Shown here: one piece after another, positions 20,619-30,168 of the stretch
Numbering within the stretch: the first letter of the stretch is position 1
Layout of the letters: every line of letters starts with the position of its first letter
NCBI RefSeq assembly: GCF_001661345.1
Contig: NW_017962915.1
Span: 310,001 to 374,000 of the forward strand
Direction: 5' to 3'
DNA: 64,000 nucleotides
From: Ascoidea rubescens DSM 1968
Lineage: Eukaryota > Ascomycota > Saccharomycetes > Ascoideales > Ascoideaceae
Made by a program: the position numbers and the translations under genes
The notes under the pieces: model-generated
Told to the model about the DNA's origin: nothing
The model's database searches: none
The model's input: only the letters and a program-made list of their open reading frames with translations

Positions 20619-20880
20619 TGTTCTCCAGTGTTGTGTAGTCCTGTATCTAGTCTATATTCTCGCCAACTCTAAGCTCTGTACATATATTACATATATGGTT
20701 CTGTCCGCCAACTGAAATTGGAACTTTTGTAAACAAATCCAGAATTCCTGATTAAGTTTCCACTGCTCTGTCAGCAAATAGCCCTTCTCATCTCTCTGTC
20801 TTATTGTCCTGGTGCTCCCCAAACAACACACCAGCTCTACATTGCACTGCTACTGACCCTCGCCTTGTCCAAAAACATCT

Positions 20881-23040
20881 TTGCTTGTTTTTATGTCGTT
20901 GTCCTCCTCTCGAAACACCTCCAGAAGGTCTGGCAGACCTGCTTCAGCCATCTCCTCCACTTTATCGTCCCACGCAGAATCAAACAATCTCTCTGAGTCA
21001 AGAAAGAGACAGTCCAAGAGAGATGAAGCCATTAGAAGAAGAATTGATAGCGAGCTATCCAAAAAACGCAAAGAACATGTTGCCTCCAGAAACTCTAGAA
21101 AACAGTCAAAGGGTGCTCCTGGCACAGTTCTGTCTCTAAGACCAAACGATCCTGTTATTTCAAAGCCTTTTGCAACTGTTTATGAGGTTGCTCAATTGAT
21201 GGCCTCAAAGCGAGAAAACTGCATATTAGTGGTTGATGAAAACAACCATTTATTGGGAATTTTTACTGCAAAAGATTTAGCCTTTAGAGTTGTTGGGAAG
21301 GGTCTTAATGCCCAAGTTATCACAATTGATCAAATAATGACAAAGAGTCCAATGTGTGCATCCAGTGATACTCTAGCTTCAGATGCTTTGAATTTAATGG
21401 TTCAAAAGGGTTTCAGACATTTGCCAATTCTAGACAAATCAAATCAAATTGTTGGTGTATTGGATATAACAAAATGCTACAACGAAGCTATGGAAAGATT
21501 AGAAAAAGTATACAACTCATCTAAAAAATTATACGATGCCTTAAGTAATGTCAATGCTGAAATTGGTCTACAACAACAGCCTTTGCAAGTAATTCAATAT
21601 TTTGAAAGCTTAAAACAAATCATGAATGGTCCAACTTTAGAAAGCGTATTAGATGATATGACAACTTTGCCTGTTTATGTTAACATTAAATCCAATGTCT
21701 ATGAGGCTGCTTTACTTATGGTTCAAAAGAGAACCACTGCTGTATTAGTAAAGGATTTGAATAATAATGAGGTATCTGGAATCTTTACCTCGAAGGATGT
21801 TGTACTAAGAGTAATAGCTGCTGGTTTGGATCCAAAGACTTGCAGTGTGGTACGAGTTATGACTCCTCAACCTGATTGTGCATCAAAGGATATGACTATT
21901 CATCAAGCATTGAGACAAATGTTTGAAGGTCGTTATTTGAATTTGCCTGTTATAGAGGATAATGAGATTATTGGAATTGTTGAAGTCTTAAAATTGACAT
22001 ATGCAACTTTGAATCAAATTAAAACAATCCAAACTCCTGATGATTACTCTCAAGAAAATACGAATATGAATATGAATAGCTATGACAATACTAACAATGA
22101 TAATCCAAATCAAGTTGGCGGTGGTCCAGTTTGGAATAAATTTTGGACCTCATTAGATGATACAGATTCAATGCATTCAGATAGCTACATAGATACAAGT
22201 TATTATGAACCACCTTCACTAACAATGCCAAAAATTTCTCAAAACGAGTTAGATCAATTCAATTTATTATCTAGTGAGGTTAGACCCGAAGATTCAATTT
22301 CAAGAATCAACAGCAATAACAATTCAAGTGCTAATCTCAATAAACTAGAAAATAAGTTAAATAAGATCGATAATAACCAACTTTTGCCAGATGAATTTCT
22401 TGATCTCAAATTGAAAAATTCAGCTGGTCTGGGTTCATTATCGATTGCAAGGGAAGAAGAAACAACATTTTCCTTCAAATTCAAATCCCCATTGGGCAGA
22501 GCATCAAGAATAACATTTAAACCCAAAGATGGTATTTTGGAATTGAGAAACTTAATTAATCAAAAGATCTTTGAAAAGGAGTTTACAATGATTGGAGGAA
22601 AGAAAAAATATGCGATTTCTTATCTTGATGATGAAAATGATTTGATCTCAATTACAACTGATCAAGATTTAATTGATTGTGTTGTTATAAATAAAAATTC
22701 TGGTAAAGAAAAGGCAGATATTTTTATCCATGACCCCAATGACTCTGTGGAAAGAATTTTGAAAAGCTATTCAACAGGTGATGGCAGCAAAATCGACAAC
22801 TCTCAAAAAATGAAGAGTTCAAAACAAATGAAGGAAAGAAATAGAATGAAAGAAGCTGAAGAGTTGGTCAAAATGGACAGGATAAAAGAAAAGGAGAAAA
22901 AACTTAAAAAACAAACCAAGCAGACTCGTTCAGATATTCATTATATAACTGGGGTGCCCAATGAGCTTTTGTTGCCAGCAGCATTGATAACTCTTGCTGC
23001 ATCTGTGTTGATTGTGTTCTCTGTTAACCACCGAAGATAG
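20881..23040 (+). CDS. Mug70-like CBS/PB1-domain membrane protein
   Basis: 719 residues. Order of parts: a basic Ser/Arg-rich start (1-75); a CBS pair at about 80-205 ('ISKPFATVYEVAQLMASKRE', 'IMTKSPMCASSDTLASDALN'); a second CBS pair at about 255-385; a linker; a PB1 domain at about 530-620 ('TFSFKFKSPLGRASRITFKP' with a later acidic 'YLDDENDLISITTDQD'); a Lys-rich charged helix; and a C-terminal membrane helix ('LLPAALITLAASVLIVFSVN'). This matches fission yeast Mug70 and its filamentous-fungal relatives. CBS pairs usually bind adenine nucleotides and PB1 mediates protein pairing, but the biological role is not established. I know of no S. cerevisiae counterpart. Met at 20893 ('MSLSSSRNTS') is the likelier start. 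Confidence 0.8.
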   Translation: MLVFMSLSSSRNTSRRSGRPASAISSTLSSHAESNNLSESRKRQSKRDEAIRRRIDSELSKKRKEHVASRNSRKQSKGAPGTVLSLRPNDPVISKPFATVYEVAQLMASKRENCILVVDENNHLLGIFTAKDLAFRVVGKGLNAQVITIDQIMTKSPMCASSDTLASDALNLMVQKGFRHLPILDKSNQIVGVLDITKCYNEAMERLEKVYNSSKKLYDALSNVNAEIGLQQQPLQVIQYFESLKQIMNGPTLESVLDDMTTLPVYVNIKSNVYEAALLMVQKRTTAVLVKDLNNNEVSGIFTSKDVVLRVIAAGLDPKTCSVVRVMTPQPDCASKDMTIHQALRQMFEGRYLNLPVIEDNEIIGIVEVLKLTYATLNQIKTIQTPDDYSQENTNMNMNSYDNTNNDNPNQVGGGPVWNKFWTSLDDTDSMHSDSYIDTSYYEPPSLTMPKISQNELDQFNLLSSEVRPEDSISRINSNNNSSANLNKLENKLNKIDNNQLLPDEFLDLKLKNSAGLGSLSIAREEETTFSFKFKSPLGRASRITFKPKDGILELRNLINQKIFEKEFTMIGGKKKYAISYLDDENDLISITTDQDLIDCVVINKNSGKEKADIFIHDPNDSVERILKSYSTGDGSKIDNSQKMKSSKQMKERNRMKEAEELVKMDRIKEKEKKLKKQTKQTRSDIHYITGVPNELLLPAALITLAASVLIVFSVNHRR

Positions 23041-23451
23041 CACGCCTGGTGGAATTGCATCCGTAGTTGTATTGCATTCGTTGTTGTATTGTTTATATAT
23101 TGGTTTTTCATTAATCTACTGTTTTATATTTTTATATTTTTTTATGTTTTTATTCTCCAACGCTACACAAAAGCAGCAGAAGCAGCAGGAGCGGGAGTTT
23201 CCAAATCTGAAAGTTTTCAGAACGACCGATAGTGAGTCATTTTGCGAGTTCCGACCTTGAGAATGTTTCTTTCGGCACTAACCGGGCTATTGGCTTCTGT
23301 TTTCGGAAATCTCGACTTTGGATGTTGAGCACTTTTTCACCAACTTCATTTCTTTACTCTTTTCAAATTGTAGTTGTTTTTACTTCTTATATTTTTATAT
23401 TAAATCTTTCCAGATTCTCGTTATTGGAACTCATCACTTTGCATTGTAATT
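23041..23451. promoter_or_regulatory. LYS9 promoter region
   Basis: About 410 bp between the CBS/PB1 gene and LYS9. It has a perfect Gcn4 site and several TCCG/CGGA cores, but I could not find a full Lys14-type palindrome. Confidence 0.5.
23233..23239 (+). promoter_or_regulatory. Gcn4 site TGAGTCA upstream of LYS9
   Basis: A perfect heptamer about 213 bp before the LYS9 start, a typical distance for a functional Gcn4 element. Lysine-pathway genes are classic targets of general amino-acid control in yeasts. Confidence 0.6.
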
Positions 23452-24789
23452 ATGGCTAAACAAGTTCTTCTTTTAGGTTCTGGTTTTGTTGCAAAACCAA
23501 CCGTTGATGTCTTATCAACTACTCCAGGCGTCGAAGTCACCGTCGCTTGTCGTCATCTTGAAGCTGCTAAAGCTCTTGCTGGTGAAACTGCTAAGGCTAT
23601 TTCTTTAGATGTCACTGATTCTGCTGCTTTAGATGCTGCGGTGGCCAAAGTCGATGTTGTCATCTCTTTAATTCCTTATATTTTCCATGCTTTGGTTGTC
23701 AAATCTGCAATCAAAAATAAGACAAATGTTGTAACCACTTCTTATATCTCTCAAGCTTTAAAAGACTTATTGCCAGAAATCGAAGCCGCCGGTATTACTG
23801 TTATGAATGAAATTGGTTTAGATCCTGGTTTAGATCATTTGTATGCTGTTAAAACCATTGATGAAGTTCACAAAGCCGGTGGTAAAATCAAATCTTTCTT
23901 ATCTTACTGTGGTGGTTTGCCAGCTCCAGAAGATTCCGACAATCCATTGGGTTATAAATTTTCCTGGTCTTCAAGAGGTGTCTTATTAGCGTTAAGAAAC
24001 TCTGCTCAATATTGGAAAGATGGTAAAATTGAATCAATTACCAGTGAAGAATTGATGGCTAGTGCTAAACCTTATTTCATTTACCCAGGTTATGCTCTTG
24101 TTGCTTACCCAAACAGAGATTCAACTGCTTACAAAGAATTATATCATATTCCTGAAGCTGAAACTGTTATCAGAGGTACTTTAAGATATCAAGGTTTCCC
24201 AGAATTTGTTAAAGTATTAGTTGATATTGGTTTCTTAAAAGAAGACGAAATTCCAGAATTGTCTTCCGCAATTCCATGGAATAAAGCTTTAGCTGCCATT
24301 TTGAAAATTGAATCCACTGAAACTGCTGACTTAATTGCTGCTATTGAATCAAAAGCCACATTCCCATCTGAATCTGAAAAGGAAAGAATTCTTAATGGTT
24401 TCAAATGGTTAGGTTTATTCTCAAAAGAACCTATTATTCCAAGAAAGAATCCTTTAGATACCTTATGTGCTACCTTAGAAAAATTAATGCAATATGAAGA
24501 AGGTGAAAGAGATTTAGTTGTTTTACAACATAAATTTGGTATTGAATGGGCTGATGGTAAAACTGAAACTAGAACTTCCACTTTAGTTGATTATGGTGTC
24601 CCAGGTGGTTACTCATCAATGGCTAAAACTGTTGGTGTTCCATGTGCTGTTGCCACTCTTTTAGTTTTAGATGGTACTATTAGTGATGTTGGTTTAGTTG
24701 CCCCGTATTCCCCAAGAATTAATGATCCAATCATGAAAATCTTGAAAGAAAAATACGATCTTTACTTAACCGAAAAAACTATTGGTTAA
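23452..24789 (+). CDS. LYS9: Saccharopine dehydrogenase (NADP+, L-glutamate-forming)
   Basis: This enzyme condenses alpha-aminoadipate semialdehyde with glutamate to saccharopine, the next-to-last step of fungal lysine synthesis. The 445-aa length equals the yeast enzyme. The Rossmann loop is 'VLLLGSGFVAKPTVDVL'; other family marks are 'SLIPYIFHALVVKSAI', 'NEIGLDPGLDHLYAVKTID', 'LSYCGGLPAPEDSDNPLGYK' and 'YGVPGGYSSMAKTVGVP'. Codon use is strongly biased to a few T- or A-ending codons, more so than in neighbours, suggesting high expression. A Gcn4 site lies in its promoter. Confidence 0.96.
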   Translation: MAKQVLLLGSGFVAKPTVDVLSTTPGVEVTVACRHLEAAKALAGETAKAISLDVTDSAALDAAVAKVDVVISLIPYIFHALVVKSAIKNKTNVVTTSYISQALKDLLPEIEAAGITVMNEIGLDPGLDHLYAVKTIDEVHKAGGKIKSFLSYCGGLPAPEDSDNPLGYKFSWSSRGVLLALRNSAQYWKDGKIESITSEELMASAKPYFIYPGYALVAYPNRDSTAYKELYHIPEAETVIRGTLRYQGFPEFVKVLVDIGFLKEDEIPELSSAIPWNKALAAILKIESTETADLIAAIESKATFPSESEKERILNGFKWLGLFSKEPIIPRKNPLDTLCATLEKLMQYEEGERDLVVLQHKFGIEWADGKTETRTSTLVDYGVPGGYSSMAKTVGVPCAVATLLVLDGTISDVGLVAPYSPRINDPIMKILKEKYDLYLTEKTIG

Positions 24790-25028
24790 GTTAATACTAT
24801 AAACTATGATAATATAGTCAAAATACCGCTATTGTAATTTTTTTTTTAAAGTTAAATAGGGCTAGGGTTAGTTTCATATAGATAATTTAAAAACCACTTT
24901 CATATAATTGGCTTCGAATCAGTAATTATAATTTTAAAAATTGATTAAAATTATATCCAAAATCAATTAGTATCTATTGAAAATCAAAAAATCGAAAGTA
25001 AAAAAAAAACACAAAAGAAACAAAAAAC

Positions 25029-26183
25029 TTAAATATTGAATACTCTCCCAAGTTGCCATAAATCTTTTACAATAATCGTTTTATCTTCTGTAATGACAAG
25101 TTTTTCATCAATTAAGTCCAGTTTAAAATTGGTTTGGGATTCATCCATTGTTGCCAAAGACATCGTACTTTTTTGATCAATTAAATCCAATTTTTCCTTA
25201 GGAAAAACGTTTCTCTTTGAAAAAAAACCGAAATTATTTCTTCTATCCACCAATATTGCGTTCCAGCCTGCATTTTTAGCTCCAAGAACATCTTTGCCAT
25301 ATTCATCACCGATATGCCAACAACTTTTCAATAAAATTTGCAGGTTTTCAATGTTATTGTTGTCATAATTGATGATAAGCCCCTTAGAAATCAATGATTT
25401 CAAAACATAATCAAAAAATTTTTTATCAGGCTTGAATAAATCGATATCATAGGAAATAAAGACAAAATTTTCATTGAAAAAAGATTGAGAATTGTGGTTT
25501 TGGTTAGGTTTATAAGATAACTTTAAAGAATCTAGTATTAATTTTACTCTTGGATCGCCATTGCTTATCACAACAAATATTATTTTATTATCCTTTGTTT
25601 TCATTTTTTCCATATTACCAATTTCATTATTGTAGTTATTTAAATCAATATCCTTTAATTTTCTCGATATGTACTTCAAGTCGTCAAATGTGCTATAAGC
25701 GTTAAAAGTTAGATCGTTCAATAAATGATTTAAAAATTTATTTGAAACAACATAAGGCTCGAATAATTTTCTTATCAAGTAGGCCCACCAGTAATCAGCA
25801 TGCTCAAACTCCATTTTCAATTCCTCATCGTTTTCATGCTCGACGCTGTTGAGATTAAATTCATTTTTATAATCGTTAACAATATTTGAGTATTTCCCGT
25901 AGTTTGGATACTTTTTATATAAATATTTGAAATAAACACCAAAATCCTTATTCAATTGCGCTAAGGGTTTGTGATAGTTATAGTAAGGTAAGGAAGCTAT
26001 CTCATAATACTGAGTTACTGAGGGCTTTATTGGAGTGTACAATGTGCCAAAGGCATCAAAGGAGATGATTTTGGGTAGGGGATGGTTTTTGAACTGTTCC
26101 AATTTGAAAAAAGAGCTGAGAGACCTCTTCGATATGATTTCGTTGAAACATGAGCCCATTGAGTCAATATGTGTGCAATACAT
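25029..26183 (-). CDS. DPI35: HAD-superfamily hydrolase, Dpi35/HDHD3-like
   Basis: 384 residues with the four haloacid-dehalogenase motifs. Motif I is 'ISFDAFGTLYTPIKPSVTQY' (nucleophile Asp in DAFGT), motif II 'VVISNGDPRV', motif III the Lys in 'LFKPDKKFF', and motif IV 'CWHIGDEYGKDVLGAKNAGW'. The 'FDAFGTLY' start with 'VTQYYEIA' is typical of the HDHD3 branch, which includes yeast Dpi35 (YMR130W). These are probably phosphatases; the substrate is not established. About 45 residues after motif IV extend beyond what the fold needs. The start may be Met at 26159 instead. The gene is head to head with SEN15; their starts are about 86 bp apart. Confidence 0.8.
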   Translation of the reverse strand: MYCTHIDSMGSCFNEIISKRSLSSFFKLEQFKNHPLPKIISFDAFGTLYTPIKPSVTQYYEIASLPYYNYHKPLAQLNKDFGVYFKYLYKKYPNYGKYSNIVNDYKNEFNLNSVEHENDEELKMEFEHADYWWAYLIRKLFEPYVVSNKFLNHLLNDLTFNAYSTFDDLKYISRKLKDIDLNNYNNEIGNMEKMKTKDNKIIFVVISNGDPRVKLILDSLKLSYKPNQNHNSQSFFNENFVFISYDIDLFKPDKKFFDYVLKSLISKGLIINYDNNNIENLQILLKSCWHIGDEYGKDVLGAKNAGWNAILVDRRNNFGFFSKRNVFPKEKLDLIDQKSTMSLATMDESQTNFKLDLIDEKLVITEDKTIIVKDLWQLGRVFNI

Positions 26184-26269
26184 GCCTATTTCATTATTTA
26201 ATTATCCTGGATCTGCAAAATAAACCATTTTCGAGCAGAAGGCTCACGAGAAGAAACAAGAAGCAGAGA

Positions 26270-26785
26270 ATGGGTCTTTTGCTAGCTGATCCGTTCTTCG
26301 CAAACTATTCACTTAAGCAGAAACTGTTTGATCTGAGATCAGAGCTGGTGCAAGATAACGAAGTAATGAGTGTTCTATCTAACCAGGTCAAACAGAACTT
26401 AGTCTACTACAACCTCTGGAGCAACGCCAAGGAGGTTCCAATAGTGGTGAGCGACTCGAAATGCTTTGTTTTGAAGGCTCTTCCTCCCTCAGACTTTTCC
26501 AGTTCATCTAGTGACTCGTTGAATTTTAAATTCTCGAAGCTACAAGAGGCAGAAAAGGACTCTTCTGTGGGTTCTGATGGAAGAGAAGAATATGAGTATA
26601 TCTTGCCTGTTGATATGGACGATAAGATCACAATGAAGTTCTTAGATGATTGCTTTGAGCAGATAAAGATCAGCGAGAGGATTGCATCCAGACCAAATAG
26701 AATAATCTTGGGGATGGTGAATGACGATAGCACAATAGTCTACTATTTTGTTCATGATGGCATTGCAAAACCTAGAAAGAATTAG
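26270..26785 (+). CDS. SEN15: tRNA-splicing endonuclease subunit Sen15
   Basis: 171 residues. The C-terminal segment 'IILGMVNDDSTIVYYFVHDG' with 'IAKPRKN' closely matches yeast Sen15, and 'QVKQNLVYYNLWSNAKEV' matches its N-terminal region. Sen15 is a structural, non-catalytic subunit of the Sen2/34/54/15 complex that cuts introns from pre-tRNAs. This window also contains an intron-bearing tRNA-Leu, a substrate for that enzyme. Met at 26270 is preferred because upstream in-frame residues overlap the shared promoter and do not look conserved. A Ser/Asp-rich insert separates the two conserved parts. Confidence 0.88.
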   Translation: MGLLLADPFFANYSLKQKLFDLRSELVQDNEVMSVLSNQVKQNLVYYNLWSNAKEVPIVVSDSKCFVLKALPPSDFSSSSSDSLNFKFSKLQEAEKDSSVGSDGREEYEYILPVDMDDKITMKFLDDCFEQIKISERIASRPNRIILGMVNDDSTIVYYFVHDGIAKPRKN

Positions 26786-27060
26786 TTTATAGTATTATAA
26801 AAGTATATGAGATATTCTAAAGTGTTATAAGTTATAAAATATTATAAATGTAGAAATGTTTGTTTGGTATGCTTTAGCAAGAAAAATAAAATCAAAAAAA
26901 CTAAATACACATAATTGAAACCAAAAAAGAAAGCTATATAAAATTTAACAGTTGAAACTGAAGTAAGGTAGAGAAGTTCACCGAAAAATAGAAATTAAAA
27001 AAAAAAAAAATGAAAAATATATAACAAAATAATAAAAAGTCTTTTTAAAGATAAAAAAAA

Positions 27061-30000
27061 TCATGCTAACAAAACTTCCCAACCCCATTCTCTCATTACT
27101 GTGCTCCAATGAGTCCAGCTTTTAATATTATTATCGTTATCGGTTGAGATTTGATTTCTAACTATTCCCTGAGCAGCAGCAGCAATTGATGCAATTTTGT
27201 TAGCTAAAATATCATGTCCATCAAAATTATTTTCTGTATTTTTTTGATTATTGAGCTGAAGTTCTCTTTCTTTCAACATTTGTTCCTCTTGTTTTCTTTT
27301 TTTCATTATATCTTTTCTTAACCAAACTTCTTTGACAACTTCTAATGATCTATCAACGTTACCGATCCACATTCTATTGGAAAGTAATTCCCATCTTGAT
27401 TTTACCCATTCTCTTTCTTGACCAGGTAAACCCTCGCACGAGGAAACTAATAATGGGAAAATATGAGTGGTACAAGTCCTTGAAGATGTTGGTATGGATG
27501 CTAATAACATCAAAACCTTTTCAGCCAATTCATGCGATGATAACGATGGTATTTCTGGAACAGCTTGATGTAGATATAGCAAAGCTGAGTACCTATAAGC
27601 TTCTGCTGTAGCGATACAAGAAGCAATGTCCCAATTGGGATCTTTAACTTGAGTCATTGAAATAGAAGGAACAGGAGTCCATAATTCGAGACTCTTTTTG
27701 AGATTAGAAGCTGTTGAAACTATTTGTAGAGTATTTTGCTTTTGTTTTCTAACCTGAGATATTAATGTTGCGACTCTTCCAATAATAGGGAATAATGTTT
27801 GAGCACAGCCTAATAATGGATCAATATCGTCGCCACCTTTTAAAGATATTGTTTTGAAATAATCTCTGGCACTAGAGCCGGAATTTCTTTTTTTCCTATG
27901 TATTGTATCATTTGAGGAATCTTGGTCAATAACAGTTATTTCTTCAATGAGAGCGTTATCGTTATCAGTGTCATGCATGGTGAATGATAAATCATCGCCA
28001 TCACAACTAGAAGAGGTCATTCTAGCCAAAACATCAAAATAGACCCAACCGTTGAATAGGAATTGTAAGCCTGGAGGAATTCTTTTTTGAATTTGTTTTT
28101 GTTCTTGATTTTCATTGATATTTTTATTTTTATAATTATTTTTGTTTTTATTATTGTTGTTAATATTTTTATTATCATTATCGTTATCATTACTGTCGTT
28201 ATCATCATCGTCATTGTTATTGTTATTAATAGCGTTGTTATCGTTATCGTCATCGTCATCATCGTCGTCGTATATGTGTTGAGTATTTTCGATTTTATAA
28301 TTATTTTTTTGGAAAATTCTCAAGACTTGAATGATCATAGTTTTAGCGCCTTTTAAATGGGTTATACCAGTACTTATGTGTCTATCCCAGGATTCGCTAT
28401 TAGCCAAAGTTATACAGGTAGCTAGAGCGACATCTGGTGGTATTGAGTTTTCACTTAAACCGTTAGCGAGATCCATTATGGATTGTTTCATATAAGCTAT
28501 GCCTTTGTTTCTTAGTTGAGGGTTTCCTCTTGCAATATGGAATAAGGTCAAAGAAGCTAAAGCATTGAAGACGACGGGATAGTTTCTAGCTAGGGGAAAC
28601 ATTATCTCTCTCCAGGGATTTTCATTAGGACCATTTTTCATTGACATTATACCACAGGTGTATCTGTCTAAGGACTGAAAAATCTGGAGGTTGTCGTCAG
28701 GAATTGAGAAAAAGGGAAAGGCGTTAACATTAGGCATTGTATTTTGGTTGAAGAAGTTGTTTTGGTTAAGAAAGTTGTTGTTTTTGTTGACGAAGATGTT
28801 GGTGTTAGTGTTAAGGTTAGGGTTAGCATTGGGATTATTGTTGGAGATATTATTGGTGGTTGACTGGTAAAATGGGGTTAGGTCTATAATTTCGTCGTTA
28901 TTTGAGTTGTTGCTGTTGTTGTTATTGTTATTATTGTTGATGATGATGTTGTTGTTGCTGTTGTTATTATAATTTTCTATGCTACTATTGAATTGGCTTT
29001 CGGTTGAATTTGGGCTGTTTGATATATTTGAGTCGTCAGAGTTTGATCTTTGTAGTTGCATTATTTGGTCTATGGATATATCGTTATTTTGGTGGTTGAA
29101 GATGGGAAATGGAGAGGAGGTGAAGTCATTAGCGTGTAAGATTGAGCTTGGAAAGGATATACTGTTGTTGTTATTTGAATTGATGTTATTGATATTATTA
29201 TTGTTATTGATATTGTTATTTGAAGGATTATTGTTGATTATATCATCTATTGGAACAATTTTGATGTCTCTGATGTTGTTTAAATCCTTTGGAGTGTTCG
29301 GGTCTATTGAGGATAAATCGAAGGTGGATGGGGATAGGATTACATCGAAATCAGTGAATGCTTTCATTATAGTTGAGAATGAGTTTGGGTCAGGAATTGT
29401 ATTTTGATTGAGTATTGTGTTTTGATCAAGCAGTGCATTTTGATTGAGTACTGTATTTTGATTATTTTGATTATTTTGATTATTTTGAGTATCTAAAATT
29501 TGTGGATTTTGATCATTACTTTTGGATTTTATATTGACGTCAATTTTTTTATTTTTTATTTTAATTGTATTATTGTTGTTGTTATTGTTGTTGTTATTAT
29601 TAATTGTAATTTTAGATGATAAGTTTTTGGAAGTATCGTGAGAGTTGACATTTGAAGAATTTCTTGATAGATCAGAGTTTAAGTTGTTATTAATTTGTTC
29701 AATTTCTTTATAAGTTTTTCCGGTTAGAGAGATGGTGGCAGCTTCTAATGCATTTTTGAGGATTAAAGGGTCTATTGCGGATTTTCTGTTAAGGATGTTG
29801 TTGTTTTTATTTATTTTTGAGTTGTTTGAGTAATTGTTTATGGTTGATATTGATTCATGGAAGGGTTTCCATTTAAAATTTTTGGAGTAGCCGCCACAGA
29901 CCAAGTTTTTCTTTTGGCAATTTAAGCAATGAGGTTTTGATTCATCACATTTTAATCTCTTTTTTTTGCAAGTGATACAGCCATTTCTTGACTTGTGTTT

Positions 30001-30168
30001 TTTGGGTTTAATATTTGAGTTAATTTGCAAAGAAGAGGAAGAGGTATTATTGATAGTATTATTTTTAATTTTGGGATTAATTTTGGGATTAATTTTATTA
30101 TTGTTATTGTTGTTGTTTTCGTTGTTGTTACTATTTATTAATTGCTTATTCGTGGTTACAGTTGACAT
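27061..30168 (-). CDS. Zn2Cys6 transcription factor with fungal-specific domain, Asn-rich
   Basis: 1035 residues from the preferred Met ('MSTVTTNKQL'). The zinc cluster has Cys at 64, 67, 74, 81, 84 and 91 ('NGCITCKKKRLKCDESKPHC'), followed by 'VCGGYSKNFKWKPF', a pattern of the Fungal_trans_2 (Arg81-like) group. The middle is extremely Asn-rich with many N runs, plus an Asp/Asn run (near 28150-28280). The C-terminal half has the helical regulatory domain ('IMFPLARNYPVVFNALASLT', 'GITHLKGAKTMI'). It presumably binds CGG-type half sites. The frame stays open for 120 codons upstream, through hydrophobic pyrimidine-derived residues that I treat as untranslated. A named orthologue cannot be chosen by eye. 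It shares a 2.2 kb divergent upstream region with CDC24. Confidence 0.85.
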   Translation of the reverse strand: MSTVTTNKQLINSNNNENNNNNNNKINPKINPKIKNNTINNTSSSSLQINSNIKPKKHKSRNGCITCKKKRLKCDESKPHCLNCQKKNLVCGGYSKNFKWKPFHESISTINNYSNNSKINKNNNILNRKSAIDPLILKNALEAATISLTGKTYKEIEQINNNLNSDLSRNSSNVNSHDTSKNLSSKITINNNNNNNNNNNTIKIKNKKIDVNIKSKSNDQNPQILDTQNNQNNQNNQNTVLNQNALLDQNTILNQNTIPDPNSFSTIMKAFTDFDVILSPSTFDLSSIDPNTPKDLNNIRDIKIVPIDDIINNNPSNNNINNNNNINNINSNNNNSISFPSSILHANDFTSSPFPIFNHQNNDISIDQIMQLQRSNSDDSNISNSPNSTESQFNSSIENYNNNSNNNIIINNNNNNNNSNNSNNDEIIDLTPFYQSTTNNISNNNPNANPNLNTNTNIFVNKNNNFLNQNNFFNQNTMPNVNAFPFFSIPDDNLQIFQSLDRYTCGIMSMKNGPNENPWREIMFPLARNYPVVFNALASLTLFHIARGNPQLRNKGIAYMKQSIMDLANGLSENSIPPDVALATCITLANSESWDRHISTGITHLKGAKTMIIQVLRIFQKNNYKIENTQHIYDDDDDDDDNDNNAINNNNNDDDDNDSNDNDNDNKNINNNNKNKNNYKNKNINENQEQKQIQKRIPPGLQFLFNGWVYFDVLARMTSSSCDGDDLSFTMHDTDNDNALIEEITVIDQDSSNDTIHRKKRNSGSSARDYFKTISLKGGDDIDPLLGCAQTLFPIIGRVATLISQVRKQKQNTLQIVSTASNLKKSLELWTPVPSISMTQVKDPNWDIASCIATAEAYRYSALLYLHQAVPEIPSLSSHELAEKVLMLLASIPTSSRTCTTHIFPLLVSSCEGLPGQEREWVKSRWELLSNRMWIGNVDRSLEVVKEVWLRKDIMKKRKQEEQMLKERELQLNNQKNTENNFDGHDILANKIASIAAAAQGIVRNQISTDNDNNIKSWTHWSTVMREWGWEVLLA

